Part shown: one piece after another, positions 7,323 to 16,797 of the stretch
How positions within the stretch are numbered: position 1 is the first letter of the stretch
How the letters are laid out: each line of letters begins with the position of its first letter
Assembly: GCA_947472885.1 (NCBI GenBank)
Contig: CANJBX010000040.1
Location: 1-33,993, forward strand
DNA from: Hyphomicrobiaceae bacterium
GTDB taxonomy: Bacteria; Pseudomonadota; Alphaproteobacteria; Rhizobiales; Xanthobacteraceae
Length of the DNA stretch: 33,993 nucleotides
Direction of reading: 5' to 3'
Notes under the pieces: model-generated
The model's database searches: none
Told to the model about the DNA's origin: nothing
The model's input: the letters and a program-made list of their open reading frames with translations, nothing else
Position numbers and translations under genes: made by a program

Positions 7323-8377
7323 GGCAGTACCAGTTCGTCGGGCACGGGCGCAAAGTAGCGCGCCACGTCCGCCGCGCCAACCTCGGCGAGCGCCGCAGGA
7401 TGCCACTTCGGCACATTGTCCTTATCGACGATGACCGCGCGCACGCCTTCGTAGAAATCCTCGCCGTGGAGGATACGCGAGACGATGCGGAACTCCGCCT
7501 TCATGCAGTCCTCAAACGACAGGTTGGCGCCCTGCCGTACCTGCTCCAGCGCGATCTTGAGGCTGGTCGGCGAGCGCGTGCGGATCGTCGCGGCGATGTC
7601 GCTGGCCCATTCGGCCCCTTCCCCTCCTCCCGCCGCCGCAGCATCGAGGTTCTGCAATATCTGCTCGACGGTATCCGCCTTGAACAGCCGGTCGATCCTG
7701 GCACGCCGCGCCGTAAGCGGCCCGGATTCCGCAGGCGCGGCGAAAGCGCCCAGCAGCGCATCGACCGACACCGTGCCGCACAGCGCCTCCAGCAATTCGG
7801 AAAACTTCTGCGACGATACGCGATGGGTCGCGATGCCCGCCGCCACGCTGTCCGCCGCGCGCAGGCGCTCGCCCGTCACCGCGCAATAGGCGCCGAGTTC
7901 GCCCGGCATCCGCGGCAGGAACCACGTCGCGCCGATATCAGGAAAAAAGCCGATGTTCACTTCCGGCATCGCGAACAAAAACCTGTCGCCCGCCACCCGG
8001 TGCGAACCGTGGATCGACAGGCCGATGCCGCCACCCATGACGATGCCATCGTAGAGCGAGATATAAGGCTTGCGGTATTTCTTGATGACGGTGTTGAGCT
8101 GATATTCCTCGCGGAAGAAATCCAGCGCCTCGTCCTGCTTACCGGCCCGGCCGAGATCGTAGATCTGGCGAATATCGCCGCCGGCGGAAAATGCCTTGTC
8201 GCCAGCACCCGTGACGATGACGCGCGTCACCGCTGGATCGTCATGCCAGGTATCGAGCTGCGTGCGCAGCGCGCGCACCATGCCAAGCGTCACGGCATTG
8301 AGCGCCTGCGGACGGTTGAGTGTCACGATACCGGCGGCTCCTCGCCGCTCGAACAGGATTTCGGATTGTGAGGTCAT
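7319..8377 (-). CDS. 3-hydroxyisobutyryl-CoA hydrolase (enoyl-CoA hydratase/isomerase superfamily)
   Basis: A 352-residue crotonase-fold enzyme that releases free 3-hydroxyisobutyrate from its CoA ester in valine degradation. The oxyanion-hole segment is FSAGGDIRQIY (63-73), followed by GIVMGGGIGLS (111-121). The pair E139 and D147 in MPEVNIGFFPDIG corresponds to the catalytic acid residues of HIBCH, and the long C-terminal half, with LEQVR and FVR-type segments ending near PKWHPAAL, separates hydrolases from ordinary 260-residue hydratases. The flanking isobutyryl-CoA dehydrogenase and mmsB support this. Its stop overlaps the next gene's start. A general enoyl-CoA hydratase is a less likely reading. 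Confidence 0.9.
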   Translation of the reverse strand: MTSQSEILFERRGAAGIVTLNRPQALNAVTLGMVRALRTQLDTWHDDPAVTRVIVTGAGDKAFSAGGDIRQIYDLGRAGKQDEALDFFREEYQLNTVIKKYRKPYISLYDGIVMGGGIGLSIHGSHRVAGDRFLFAMPEVNIGFFPDIGATWFLPRMPGELGAYCAVTGERLRAADSVAAGIATHRVSSQKFSELLEALCGTVSVDALLGAFAAPAESGPLTARRARIDRLFKADTVEQILQNLDAAAAGGGEGAEWASDIAATIRTRSPTSLKIALEQVRQGANLSFEDCMKAEFRIVSRILHGEDFYEGVRAVIVDKDNVPKWHPAALAEVGAADVARYFAPVPDELVLP

Positions 8378-8496
8378 TCGCTCTGCTGGAACATTTCGGC
8401 TCCATGTTCATGGCCGGATTTGCCGCCCAACTCAACCCGCTTGGCCGGGAGCTCAATCGTTTTAAAACGATACGTTTGCAACGGTGACAGTGCGCC

Positions 8497-8601
8497 CCCT
8501 CTCCCCTGTGGGGAGAGGGCTGGGGTGAGGGTTCTGGATCTCTCGATGGACCTTAACCCCTCACCCGGCGCTACGCGCCGACCTCTCCCCATGGGAGAGG
8601 T
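8497..8601. repeat. Composite palindromic repeat (REP/BIME-like)
   Basis: The 343-bp gap between the acyl-CoA dehydrogenase and hydrolase genes holds a mosaic of palindromes: CCCTCTCCCC-TGT-GGGGAGAGGG (8497-8519), GGCGC-TAC-GCGCC (8567-8579) and ACCTCTCCC-CAT-GGGAGAGGT (8581-8601). The segments GGGGTGAGGG and CCCCTCACCC between them pair with each other, giving two inverted units around a spacer of about 25 bp. This is the form of REP pairs seen widely in Bradyrhizobium-type genomes. It lies within the presumed valine operon and could affect mRNA stability or attenuate readthrough. No gene was found in the rest of the gap. Confidence 0.75.
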
Positions 8602-8720
8602 AAACAGCGCTCGTGGCAAAATCGATTCAATCTGAAACGATAATGCTCACATCCAGTCGAGAATAGTGATGAACAGGTCGCCATAGCGCGTGACGCTGTC
8701 CACATCGCAAGCAGCCTCGC

Positions 8721-9860
8721 TCAGTTGCCCAGCAGATCCCGACTGACGATCACGCGCATGATCTCGTTGGTGCCCTCAAGAATTTGATGCACGCGCACGT
8801 CGCGCAGCACGCGCTCGATGGGATGATCGCGCAGGTAGCCGTAGCCGCCGTGCAACTGCAGGCAACCATTGACAACATTGAATCCGGCATCGGTCGCCAT
8901 CAGCTTCGCCATGGCGGCGAGCCTAATCGCATCCGGCGTGCGGTTCGTGACGGCGGCGGCCGCGCGGCGCACCATCAGGCGCGCGGTCTCCACTTCGGTT
9001 GCATAGTCGGCAATGCGAAATTGCAACGCCTGGAAATCCGCGAGCCTTTGGCCGAACTGCTTGCGGTCGCGCATATACTCGATTGTGCGGTCGAGACAGA
9101 ACTGCGCGCCCCCGACCGAACAGGCCGCGATATTGAGACGTCCGCCATCCAGCCCCGCCATTGCGATCTTGAAGCCCTGCCCTTCCGCGCCGATGCGATT
9201 TGTCACCGGCACGCGGCAGTTCTCGAACATCACGGCGGCTGTCGGCTGCGATTTCCAACCGAGCTTCTTCTCCTGCGCACCGAAGGAAAGTCCCGGCGTG
9301 CCCTTCTCGACAACGATGCACGAAATGCCGTGCGCGCCCGACTCGCCGGTCGAGACCATGCAGACATAGAGGTCCGACACGCCGCCGCCGGAGATGAACG
9401 CCTTGCTGCCGTTGATGACGTAATGATCGCCGTCGCGCACGGCGCGCGTCGTGAGGCTTGCCGCATCGGAACCGGAGCCCGGCTCGGTCAGGCAATAGCT
9501 CGCGAAATGTTCCATGGTGCAGAGCCTGGGCAAAAACCTTTTGCGCTGCGCATCGTCGCCATAGGCGTCGATCATCCACGCCGCCATGTTATGGATCGAG
9601 ATATAGGCCGCCGTCGAGGTACAGCCCTGCGCCAGCTCCTCGAAGATGATCGTGGCGTCGAGCCGCGACAGCGCCGAGCCGCCGGTATCTTCCTTGACGT
9701 AAATGCCGCCGAAACCGAGCGCCGCCGCCTTGCGCAGCGTATCGACGGGGAAAACCGAGCCCTCGTCCCAGTCCTTCGCATACGGCATCATTTCGTCGCG
9801 CGCGAAATCCCGCGCCGTTTGCCGGAAGGCCTGCTGGTCCTCGCTGAGTTCAAAGTCCAT
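8721..9860 (-). CDS. Isobutyryl-CoA dehydrogenase (acyl-CoA dehydrogenase family)
   Basis: A 379-residue FAD-dependent acyl-CoA dehydrogenase. It introduces a double bond into isobutyryl-CoA to form methacrylyl-CoA and passes electrons to electron-transfer flavoprotein. The family blocks are present: [11 protein letters not shown] at the N-terminus, [14 protein letters not shown] for FAD and substrate binding, the ERMIEYM/RKQFG-like region ([12 protein letters not shown]), and the C-terminal EGTNEIMR with catalytic E362. The start MDFELSEDQ at 9860 fits the family; longer frames add unrelated residues. Substrate is inferred from the adjacent hydrolase and 3-hydroxyisobutyrate dehydrogenase, which together form a valine pathway. 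A 2-methyl branched short-chain specificity overlapping isoleucine is possible. Confidence 0.9.
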   Translation of the reverse strand: MDFELSEDQQAFRQTARDFARDEMMPYAKDWDEGSVFPVDTLRKAAALGFGGIYVKEDTGGSALSRLDATIIFEELAQGCTSTAAYISIHNMAAWMIDAYGDDAQRKRFLPRLCTMEHFASYCLTEPGSGSDAASLTTRAVRDGDHYVINGSKAFISGGGVSDLYVCMVSTGESGAHGISCIVVEKGTPGLSFGAQEKKLGWKSQPTAAVMFENCRVPVTNRIGAEGQGFKIAMAGLDGGRLNIAACSVGGAQFCLDRTIEYMRDRKQFGQRLADFQALQFRIADYATEVETARLMVRRAAAAVTNRTPDAIRLAAMAKLMATDAGFNVVNGCLQLHGGYGYLRDHPIERVLRDVRVHQILEGTNEIMRVIVSRDLLGN

Positions 9861-9946
9861 GCGCGCGTGTTTACCCTGCCCTGTTTCGTGATCCCCGCAT
9901 CTCGCCATCGGGCGGCGGCGGGTGTATTGAAAACGCTGTATGATGG

Positions 9947-9969
9947 ATTGCCGGGATCGGCCCGGCAAT
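9947..9969. repeat. Palindromic repeat ATTGCCGGG-N5-CCCGGCAAT
   Basis: A perfect 9-bp stem with a 5-nt loop (ATCGG) in the 142-bp gap between the divergent acyl-CoA dehydrogenase and hemB genes, 33 bp upstream of the hemB ATG. From memory, GGATTGCCGGG...CCCGGCAATGAC is a high-copy palindrome in Bradyrhizobium-like genomes. It would lie in the hemB leader or promoter. Confidence 0.6.
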
Positions 9970-10002
9970 GACCCTGAGTGAATAAGCCGAAAGCAGCGAA
10001 AC

Positions 10003-11064
10003 ATGGCGATCAAGTTCGGGCGGCCCCTGGAAAGCAAAACGCGCGTTGTCCCGGTCGATGCCGGCAAGGCCAGCAAGCTCGACCTGCACATCCGGCCGCG
10101 CCGCAACCGGCAGCACGACTGGCAGCGCCGCATGGTGCGCGAGAACGTGCTGACCACCAACGACCTGATCTGGCCGATCTTCGTCACGGAAGGCACCGCC
10201 AAGCGCACGCCGGTCGAGGCCATGCCGGGGGCGTTCCGCCTCAGCGTCGATGAATGCGTGCGCGAAGCCGCCAGAGCCGCCGAACTCGACATCCCCTGCA
10301 TCGCGCTGTTTCCCTATACCAATCCTTCGCTGCGCGATCCCGACGGCACCGAGGCGCTCAATCCCGACAACCTCGTCTGCCGCGCCATGCGTGCGATCAA
10401 GCAAGAAGTGCCGGACATCGGCCTCCTGTGCGACGTCGCGCTCGATCCCTACACCGATCACGGCCACGACGGCCTGATGCACAATGGCGAAATCCTCAAT
10501 GACGAGACCGTCGAGGTGCTGGTGCGGCAGGCGCTGGTCGAGGCCGAGGCCGGCTGCGACATCATCGCGCCGTCGGACATGATGGATGGCAGGGTCGGCG
10601 CGATCCGCGATGCGCTCGACGATGCCGGCTATACCAACGTGCAGATCATGGCCTATGCGGCGAAATATGCCTCGGCCTTCTACGGCCCGTTCCGCGATGC
10701 GGTCGGCTCGTCGAGCGCGCTGATCGGCGACAAGCGCACCTATCAGATGGACCCCGGCAATTCCGACGAGGCGCTGCGCGAGGTCGAACTCGATCTCGCC
10801 GAAGGCGCCGACATGGTGATGGTGAAGCCCGGCCTGCCCTACCTCGACGTGTTGCAGCGCGTGAAGGAAACCTTCGGCGTGCCGACGTTCGCCTATCAGG
10901 TCTCGGGCGAATATTCGATGATTATGGCGGCGGTGCAGAACGGCTGGCTCGACCGCGACAAGGCCATCATGGAAAGCATGATCGCGTTCAAGCGCGCCGG
11001 CGCCGATGGCATCCTGACCTACTTCGCGCCGGAGATTGCGAAGATGTTGAAGGGCAAGAACTAA
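10003..11064 (+). CDS. hemB: Delta-aminolevulinic acid dehydratase (porphobilinogen synthase), Mg-type
   Basis: HemB (353 residues) joins two 5-aminolevulinates into porphobilinogen, an early step of heme and other tetrapyrroles. The two Schiff-base lysines are K221 ([14 protein letters not shown]) and K275 ([12 protein letters not shown]). The active-site metal segment reads [15 protein letters not shown] (143-157): the three cysteines of zinc enzymes are replaced by A146, D148 and D156, the pattern of the magnesium-dependent Bradyrhizobium enzyme. The ALFPYTNP and VSGEYSMI motifs are intact. The ATG at 10003 has only a weak ribosome site. A cupin gene follows after 6 bp. It is divergent from the valine operon. 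Confidence 0.97.
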   Translation: MAIKFGRPLESKTRVVPVDAGKASKLDLHIRPRRNRQHDWQRRMVRENVLTTNDLIWPIFVTEGTAKRTPVEAMPGAFRLSVDECVREAARAAELDIPCIALFPYTNPSLRDPDGTEALNPDNLVCRAMRAIKQEVPDIGLLCDVALDPYTDHGHDGLMHNGEILNDETVEVLVRQALVEAEAGCDIIAPSDMMDGRVGAIRDALDDAGYTNVQIMAYAAKYASAFYGPFRDAVGSSSALIGDKRTYQMDPGNSDEALREVELDLAEGADMVMVKPGLPYLDVLQRVKETFGVPTFAYQVSGEYSMIMAAVQNGWLDRDKAIMESMIAFKRAGADGILTYFAPEIAKMLKGKN

Positions 11065-11070
11065 ATCGAA

Positions 11071-11496
11071 ATGCCTGCGAACGATCGTCCAACCATCACC
11101 CGTAAAGGGCATGAGCCGATCAACACCGCGCAGTCCGGCGGACTGGCGCTGATGACGGGCGTTGGACCGCAGCACACACCTGCGGCGAAGCTGTGGTTCG
11201 GCAAGGCCAAGAACGGACCCGGCTTTCTTTCGTTGCCGCATCACCATGGCACCGCGGAAACCGGCGCCTACGTTCTTTCCGGCCGCGCCCGCGTCTATTG
11301 GGGCGAGAACTACAAGGAATATGTCGATCTGGTGGAAGGCGACTTCATGTTCGTGCCGCCATTCCTGCCACATCTCGAAGTCAACATGAGCACGACGGAA
11401 GAATTGTGGTGGCTCGCCTGCCGCACGCCGGAAAATATCGTCGTGAACTTGCCGGACGTCGATGACGACGCGCTCGCCGGCTATATCCGCAAATAA
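11071..11496 (+). CDS. Cupin-domain protein, function unknown
   Basis: A 141-residue single-domain cupin. Cupin motif 1 reads LPHHHGTAETGAYVLSGRA, with H57/H59 and E63 as candidate metal ligands, and motif 2 reads GDFMFVPPFLPHLEVN, with H101. It therefore has a complete-looking metal-binding triad and may be an enzyme or a small-molecule sensor rather than a purely structural cupin. Its ATG lies 6 bp after the hemB stop, so it is probably translated from the hemB mRNA, though a role in tetrapyrrole synthesis is unproven. It has no signal peptide, so it is cytosolic. No narrower family is recognised. Confidence 0.85.
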   Translation: MPANDRPTITRKGHEPINTAQSGGLALMTGVGPQHTPAAKLWFGKAKNGPGFLSLPHHHGTAETGAYVLSGRARVYWGENYKEYVDLVEGDFMFVPPFLPHLEVNMSTTEELWWLACRTPENIVVNLPDVDDDALAGYIRK

Positions 11497-11505
11497 CTTC
11501 GGCGC

Positions 11506-13965
11506 TCACATCTCCGCGATACACTGCTGCAACGCCTTGATGAGCGCGCGGCTGTTCTTGAGGTTCTTGTCCTCGGCGGCGATGATGCGCAGGAAGCCGC
11601 GCTTCTTCATCGCCAGAATGTCGATCTTGTCCTGCGGCTCGATGCCCGCTGAATCGCAGACGATGTCGATCAGCCGCTCCAGCGCGTGCAGCCGCCCGAG
11701 CAGGTAATCGTTCTCGCGATAGCCGCGCGACAGGAATGCCGCGAAGTGGCCAAAGCCGACGCCCTTGAGGCTTGACGATCCGCCGAAACCTTTAAGCGCA
11801 TGGGCGTCGGTCGGGCTGATGCGGTCGATCAAGATCTGGTTGAACTCGCCGGCCTGCCGCGAATTCATCAACGGGAACGCCAGCACATCCCAGAACGGAA
11901 AGCCGAGATAGTTGATCAGCACCTCGCGCCGCGCCTCGACATGCCAGTCGGCCGGGTCGAGCGACGACACCAGTTCGTCGAGATCCCGCGTCGAATGGTT
12001 GAGGCCGATCTGCGCGGCAAACTGATCGACCAGCTGATCGATCTCTTGGCCGTGTGTCTCAACAAACTTCCCCGCATATTCCGGCAGGTGCTTGGCTTCG
12101 GCCTGCGATGGCGTTGCTGCAAAAATCCGGCGCGCAAGGTCGCGGGTCGCCGGACTGAAGCTCGGCATCTGCTGGCGGGTGCGGATTTCATCGAGCTTGG
12201 CGTAGAAGCTGCGCTTGAGTTTATCGACCGCCTGTGGCGACAGGCCGGCATATTTCTCGGCGTCCAGCATCTGGTAGAGCCGGTTCTGGCCTTCGATCAG
12301 GAAGTGCAGCCGCCGCTCGCGATACTTGGCGTCGAACGACAGCAGGAACTCGACCCAGTGCGGCAGCTTGCCGTCCGCGGCCGGCTTCGCCATCCCGGTG
12401 CTACCCATGGCGTTATATTCAAGGCCACGGCTGCGCGCCCACGCATCGACAATCTCGCCAATGGCTTTGGCGAGCGGCGATTTCTTCGGGACGTCGCGCA
12501 ACCGCACGATCATGTCGGTCACATAATCGCGCACCGAGGCAAGCTTGAGCCGCGTATACCCCTCATAGGCAAATCCGGCATCGCGCACCGCACGGTCGTT
12601 GACCTGCTCGCGCCAGCCGCGGACCTGATCCTCGGTGAACGGCTGGTTGAAATCGGCGGAGATCGTCGAGGTCACAAGGTTGCTGATGTGCGGCCGCGCA
12701 CTGTCGATCACGGCGCGCAGGCGCGAAATCTGGTCGTTGAAATCGGCGACCCAGCTCAGTTCGTCCGTCACCGGCTGGGTGCGGGGAATATCCGACATGG
12801 CGCCGCGCAACGTTGAGAAAAATCCAGGCATTTCCGCCTTGGACATGTCGGCAAGCGGCATCGGATCGGGGTCGATGTAGACCAGCCTGCGATCAACCTG
12901 CCGGAACGCCGGGCGGCCATGAATCGCCGAGATGGCTTCGCGGAACGGCCGGTTGTTCAGCACCGAGCCGTCGATGAACGACGCCGTCGTCGGATCGACG
13001 CTCGCCATCCGGTAGCTGTCGAAATTCTTGGCGATGAATGCGGCGCGGTGTTCCCAGCTGTGCTTGCGCTTCTCGGCGAGCTTGTCCATCTCGACGATAC
13101 GCGCCGGCGGGAACGCGCCGGGAAACGACGACGTCGCGCGGGCCGCAAAGGCCAGCGCGGGATAATTGTCGCTCTCGAAATCGCTGTCGATATCGCCGTT
13201 GGCGGCGCGGCGGTAGCTGAAGCGCAGCACATGGTGATGCTCGACTTCATGGATCATCGGCGGATCGTGGATCTGCACGAGCTGGTAATAGCCGTGATAG
13301 TCCGTCAGCGTCACGAACAGGTCGAGCGATTGTCCGGTCGGAATGAGCGACGCGCGCTTGTCCTTGCCCTCGCCCATGGACGACGCTGCGTTATACATTA
13401 GCTCGTCCATCACCTCGCCGGAGAGCGGCGGCTTGAACCAGCGCGAGCGCAGGAACAGCGACAGGTTGCGGCTGACCTCGATGTCGCCGCCCGGCAGCAC
13501 GCCCAGCTTCTGCGCGCCCCAGATAATCGGGATCAGGAAAAACTTGCTCCACGCCGTCGCCTTGGCGTCCGCCGCCAACAGCACCTTGACGTCGGCGTTC
13601 TCGATCCACAGTTCGCGCAACGGATTCATCGGCAGGTCGTGGCTCAGCGCCCGCGCCAGCATGGTGCCGTTGATGCCGCCAGCCGACGCGCCGGCGATGA
13701 TATCGACGATGACGCGCAACTCGACTTTCTTGCCGATCTCACGCAGCAGGTCGAAGTAGATCGTTTCGGTATCGTATTCGGGATCGTGCGGATCGTAGCT
13801 GTCGAAGAAACCCGCGGCCGCGCGCTTCGAGCGATCCGAAATCGCGTGCAAGGCCGCCGACGCCCGCACCAGCTTGAGGATTTCCTTGCTGATGCCGTGC
13901 ATGTAGATGGCAAGCGAAACGCCGCCAAAACAGACCAGCGCGATGCGGAGTTCTTTTTCGCGCAT
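11506..13965 (-). CDS. Patatin-like phospholipase-related protein
   Basis: An 819-residue protein, much larger than simple bacterial patatins. The N-terminal catalytic region has IALVCFGGVSLAIYMHG, then the nucleophile motif GASAGGING (S94) and the dyad aspartate D332 in DGSVLNNRP, so both catalytic residues are present. The remaining roughly 480 residues, helical and charged, match the arrangement I recall for the large patatin-related family (TIGR03607) with a DUF3376-like C-terminal part. No signal peptide is obvious. The start ATG at 13965 gives the expected N-terminus; longer frames are Arg/Pro-rich and unlike the family. It lies alone between the convergent cupin gene and ilvA. Lipid acyl hydrolase activity is predicted; the substrate is unknown. 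Confidence 0.88.
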   Translation of the reverse strand: MREKELRIALVCFGGVSLAIYMHGISKEILKLVRASAALHAISDRSKRAAAGFFDSYDPHDPEYDTETIYFDLLREIGKKVELRVIVDIIAGASAGGINGTMLARALSHDLPMNPLRELWIENADVKVLLAADAKATAWSKFFLIPIIWGAQKLGVLPGGDIEVSRNLSLFLRSRWFKPPLSGEVMDELMYNAASSMGEGKDKRASLIPTGQSLDLFVTLTDYHGYYQLVQIHDPPMIHEVEHHHVLRFSYRRAANGDIDSDFESDNYPALAFAARATSSFPGAFPPARIVEMDKLAEKRKHSWEHRAAFIAKNFDSYRMASVDPTTASFIDGSVLNNRPFREAISAIHGRPAFRQVDRRLVYIDPDPMPLADMSKAEMPGFFSTLRGAMSDIPRTQPVTDELSWVADFNDQISRLRAVIDSARPHISNLVTSTISADFNQPFTEDQVRGWREQVNDRAVRDAGFAYEGYTRLKLASVRDYVTDMIVRLRDVPKKSPLAKAIGEIVDAWARSRGLEYNAMGSTGMAKPAADGKLPHWVEFLLSFDAKYRERRLHFLIEGQNRLYQMLDAEKYAGLSPQAVDKLKRSFYAKLDEIRTRQQMPSFSPATRDLARRIFAATPSQAEAKHLPEYAGKFVETHGQEIDQLVDQFAAQIGLNHSTRDLDELVSSLDPADWHVEARREVLINYLGFPFWDVLAFPLMNSRQAGEFNQILIDRISPTDAHALKGFGGSSSLKGVGFGHFAAFLSRGYRENDYLLGRLHALERLIDIVCDSAGIEPQDKIDILAMKKRGFLRIIAAEDKNLKNSRALIKALQQCIAEM

Positions 13966-14038
13966 AGGTACCCGGCTTGAGTGAAGTTCCCCTGCACAGC
14001 CTAGCCGATTCTGGCCAGCCCGCGCAGGGCCGTATGCC

Positions 14039-15260
14039 CTATTCGGACGTGGACGCGGTTTCGATCCGCTTTGGCTCATAGCCGGCGGCGGCAAGCGCAG
14101 CGGCGATTTCGGCGGCATGGGCGCGGTCGCGGGTCTCGATGGTGACATCGAGCCGCGCACCCTTGGCCGGCACGTCGAGGAACGACCTTCGATGGTCGAT
14201 TTCCAGGATGTTGGCGTCGAGCTTTCCAAGCAGCGTCGAAATCTGGCCCAGCACGCCCGGCCGGTCGGGGATCGTCAGGCGGAACGAGAGAATGCGGCTG
14301 TCGCGCTGCAACTCGCGCATCATCACCGAGGCAATGATGCGCGGGTCGATGTTGCCGCCGCTCAGCAGCAGGCCGACGCGCTTGCCCTTGAAACGCTCCG
14401 GCTCGGCGAACAGCGCGGCAAGACCCGCCGCGCCCGCGCCTTCCGCCATGGTTTTTTGCAACGTGAGATAGGCATTCACCGCCTGCTCCAGGTGAACTTC
14501 ATCCACCAGCATCACGTCGGCGACAAGTTCACGCACGATGGGGAGCGTCAGCCTGCCGACATTCTTGACCGCGATGCCTTCGGCGAGCGTCGGTCCGCCG
14601 ATCTGCCGTGTCTCGTTGCGCAAGGCATTGTGCATCGAAGGGTAAAGCGCCGCCTCGACACCGACGATCTCGATCTGCGGGCGTATTGCCTTCGCTGCCA
14701 CAGCATTGCCCGCAATCAACCCGCCGCCGCCGACCGGAATGAGCAGGACGTCGAGGTCGGGGACATCCGCCAGCATTTCGAGCGCGATGGTGCCCTGCCC
14801 GGCGATAATTTTTTTCGTCGTCGTAAGGATGAACGAATGTCAGCTTGTTTTTTGCGGATTCCGTTTCGGCACGCGCCTGCGCCTCGGCCACCGTCTCGCC
14901 GTCCAGCAGAACTTTTGCACCAAAGGCGCGCGTGGCATCCACCTTCACGAACGGCGTCGTCACCGGCATCACGATGGTCGCGGCAATGCCCAGCCGCCGC
15001 GCGTGGTAAGCCACCGCCTGCGCGTGGTTGCCGGCCGACATGGCGATGACGCCGGTGGCACGCTCGGCTTCGGTGAGCGACGCGAGCTTCACCAGCGCGC
15101 CGCGATCCTTGAACGAATTGGTGACCTGCAGGTTCTCGTACTTGATGAACACCTGCGCGCCGGTGAGGTCCGACAGCCGTGGCGCCGGCAGCATGGGCGT
15201 GCGCACCACCTGCCCGGCAAGGATGCGATGCGCCGCCTCGATATCCGCCAGCCTGATCAC
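14039..15260 (-). pseudogene. ilvA: Threonine ammonia-lyase (IlvA type with ACT domain), single-base frameshift
   Basis: Both halves of a PLP threonine dehydratase are present in different frames. The 5' half starts at a GTG (15260, ribosome site GGAAGGA 5 nt upstream) and has the PLP lysine K51 in TNSFKDRGA and the MSAGNHAQAVAYH motif. It keeps frame to FVHPYDDEK at about codon 149. There an A7 tract (14809-14815) adds one base; removing one A restores IIAGQGTIALEMLADV and joins the 3' half with GGGGLIAGN and a C-terminal ACT domain. The repaired product would be 406 residues, normal for this class. As read, translation runs out of frame to a stop at 14529. Options are a real mutation, a homopolymer sequencing error, or slippage on A7 that restores some full-length protein. 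Confidence 0.88.
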
Positions 15261-15375
15261 GGTCGTCCTTCCAGAGCCTGAATCGCCACCCGTTATATCC
15301 TCTCCAGACGCCTCTTGCGCAGGCTGGAATGATGACCATTTCCTTCCGGGTGGGTAACAGAGGGATTTTTCTGCC

Positions 15376-15903
15376 ATGAACGCTGACCAAAGCCGGACGG
15401 GTGGTTCCTACGGGTTGCAGCCGGACGTCTATGATCCGATGGCGCACCCGGAACTGTTCCGCGGCGTGCTGACCGCACGCGCCATGGCCTTTCTCATCGA
15501 CGTCATCGTGATCGCCCTGCCGGTAATCGCTGCAACGATCTTCATTTCCATTTTCGGGCTGCTGACGCTCGGCATCGGCTGGCTGCTGTTCTGGCCGCTG
15601 CACGGCCTCGCCGTCGTGTGGGCGGTTCTCTATTACGGCTTCACCTTGGGCGGCCCGCGCCCGGCCACCATCGGCATGCGGACCATGGGCATCGAGATGC
15701 GCACGACCTATGGCGCGCCGGGCTACTTCGTCCTCGGCGCGGTGCACGCTGTCGTCTACTGGGTCAGCGTGTCCGTGCTGACGCCGTTCGTGCTGCTGGT
15801 CGGGCTGTTCAATGCGCGCAGCCGCCTGCTGCACGATGTCATCCTCGGCACCGTGGTCATCAACAATCCCGGACGTGCGGCCCGGTTTACCGGCCGCCGT
15901 TAA
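15376..15903 (+). CDS. RDD family integral membrane protein
   Basis: A 175-residue protein of the RDD family. The family signature is present as a variant, RGVLTARAMAFLIDVIVIALP (about 29-49), where RA-x-x-x-ID replaces the canonical RDD spacing, followed by GFTLGGPRPATIGMRTMGIEMRT. Three membrane segments are predicted (about 39-62, 66-88, 115-145). The ATG at 15376 has an AGAGGG ribosome site. It is divergent from ilvA and precedes bpt. RDD proteins have been linked to osmotic and pH adaptation in some bacteria, but no function can be fixed here. Family membership is fairly secure; role is not. Confidence 0.85.
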   Translation: MNADQSRTGGSYGLQPDVYDPMAHPELFRGVLTARAMAFLIDVIVIALPVIAATIFISIFGLLTLGIGWLLFWPLHGLAVVWAVLYYGFTLGGPRPATIGMRTMGIEMRTTYGAPGYFVLGAVHAVVYWVSVSVLTPFVLLVGLFNARSRLLHDVILGTVVINNPGRAARFTGRR

Positions 15904-15997
15904 GTCCCTCCGCGCGGCGCTAACCCGCTGCGCAAAAAAGACCCAAAAAAGCCTATCGACGGAACGCTTACGCCGGGCGATTCTGGGTTACACTTGG

Positions 15998-16014
15998 CTC
16001 CGGACGATCCGGAG
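15998..16014. promoter_or_regulatory. Hairpin in the bpt leader
   Basis: CTCCGGA-CGA-TCCGGAG forms a perfect 7-bp stem with a 3-nt loop, ending 19 bp before the GTG start of bpt. If transcribed it would sit at the edge of the ribosome site (GTGAAAGG) and could modulate translation. It might equally be part of a promoter-proximal site. Visible structure; function is unproven. Confidence 0.3.
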
Positions 16015-16033
16015 TGAAAGGCCGAACCCTTAA

Positions 16034-16783
16034 GTGACGCAGCACTCGCGCAATACGCCGCAGTTTTACCTCACGGCGCCGTCGCCCTGCCCCTACCTGC
16101 CGGGCAAGGAAGAGCGCAAGGTTTTTACCCACCTCGTCGGCGAACGCGCACCGGAACTCAACGAACTCCTGACCCATGGCGGCTTCCGCCGCAGCCAGTC
16201 CATCGCCTACCGCCCGGCCTGCGACGGCTGCCGCGCCTGCGTCTCGGTGCGCGTGCTGGTCGATGAATTCAGGCCGACCCGCAGCATGAAGCGCGTGCAG
16301 GAGAGCAACGCCGATATCGTCGGCAACATGCGCGCGGCACAGCCGACCGCCGAACAATATTCCACCTTCCGCGCCTATCTCGACACCCGCCACCACGACG
16401 GCGGCATGGTCGATATGACCGTACTCGACTACGCCATGATGGTGGAGGACAGCCACGTCTCAACGCGCATGGTCGAATATCGCCGGCGCGACCCGGACAG
16501 CATGTTCACCGGCCGCGGCAAGGGCGACCTCCTCGCCGTCGCGCTCACCGATGTCCTCGGCGACGGGCTATCGATGGTCTATTCGTTCTTTGAACCGGAT
16601 GAGGCCGCGCGCTCGCTCGGCACGTTCATGATCCTCGATCACATCGCGCGCGCGCGCCGCATGGGCCTGCCGCACCTCTATCTCGGCTACTGGGTCGAGG
16701 GCTCGCGCAAGATGGACTACAAGGGCCGCTACCTGCCGCAGGAACGATTGGCCCCGGCGGGTTGGGAGCGGGTGGAGAAGTAG
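16034..16783 (+). CDS. bpt: Aspartate/glutamate leucyltransferase (N-end rule aminoacyl transferase)
   Basis: Bpt (249 residues), often annotated as arginyltransferase (ate), transfers leucine from tRNA to proteins with N-terminal Asp or Glu, marking them for ClpS/ClpAP degradation. The conserved N-terminus is visible as [19 protein letters not shown], followed by the cysteine cluster [12 protein letters not shown] and the GNAT-like part with [21 protein letters not shown] and the C-terminal [18 protein letters not shown]. The start is a GTG at 16034, directly after a TAA; the usual family N-terminus fits. It follows the RDD gene by 130 bp and may have its own promoter in that gap. Confidence 0.95.
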   Translation: MTQHSRNTPQFYLTAPSPCPYLPGKEERKVFTHLVGERAPELNELLTHGGFRRSQSIAYRPACDGCRACVSVRVLVDEFRPTRSMKRVQESNADIVGNMRAAQPTAEQYSTFRAYLDTRHHDGGMVDMTVLDYAMMVEDSHVSTRMVEYRRRDPDSMFTGRGKGDLLAVALTDVLGDGLSMVYSFFEPDEAARSLGTFMILDHIARARRMGLPHLYLGYWVEGSRKMDYKGRYLPQERLAPAGWERVEK

Positions 16784-16797
16784 AATTGCGGCTGTAG

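Noticed and set aside
8651-8720. Short in-frame peptide reading DSVTRYGDLFITILDWM just after the acyl-CoA dehydrogenase
   Set aside because: It reads like coding sequence on the minus strand but lacks an upstream start codon and ribosome site and is only about 25 residues; possibly a remnant.
9871-11373. 500-codon minus-strand frame across hemB
   Set aside because: It is the complement of hemB and the cupin gene; those have clear motifs and it has none.
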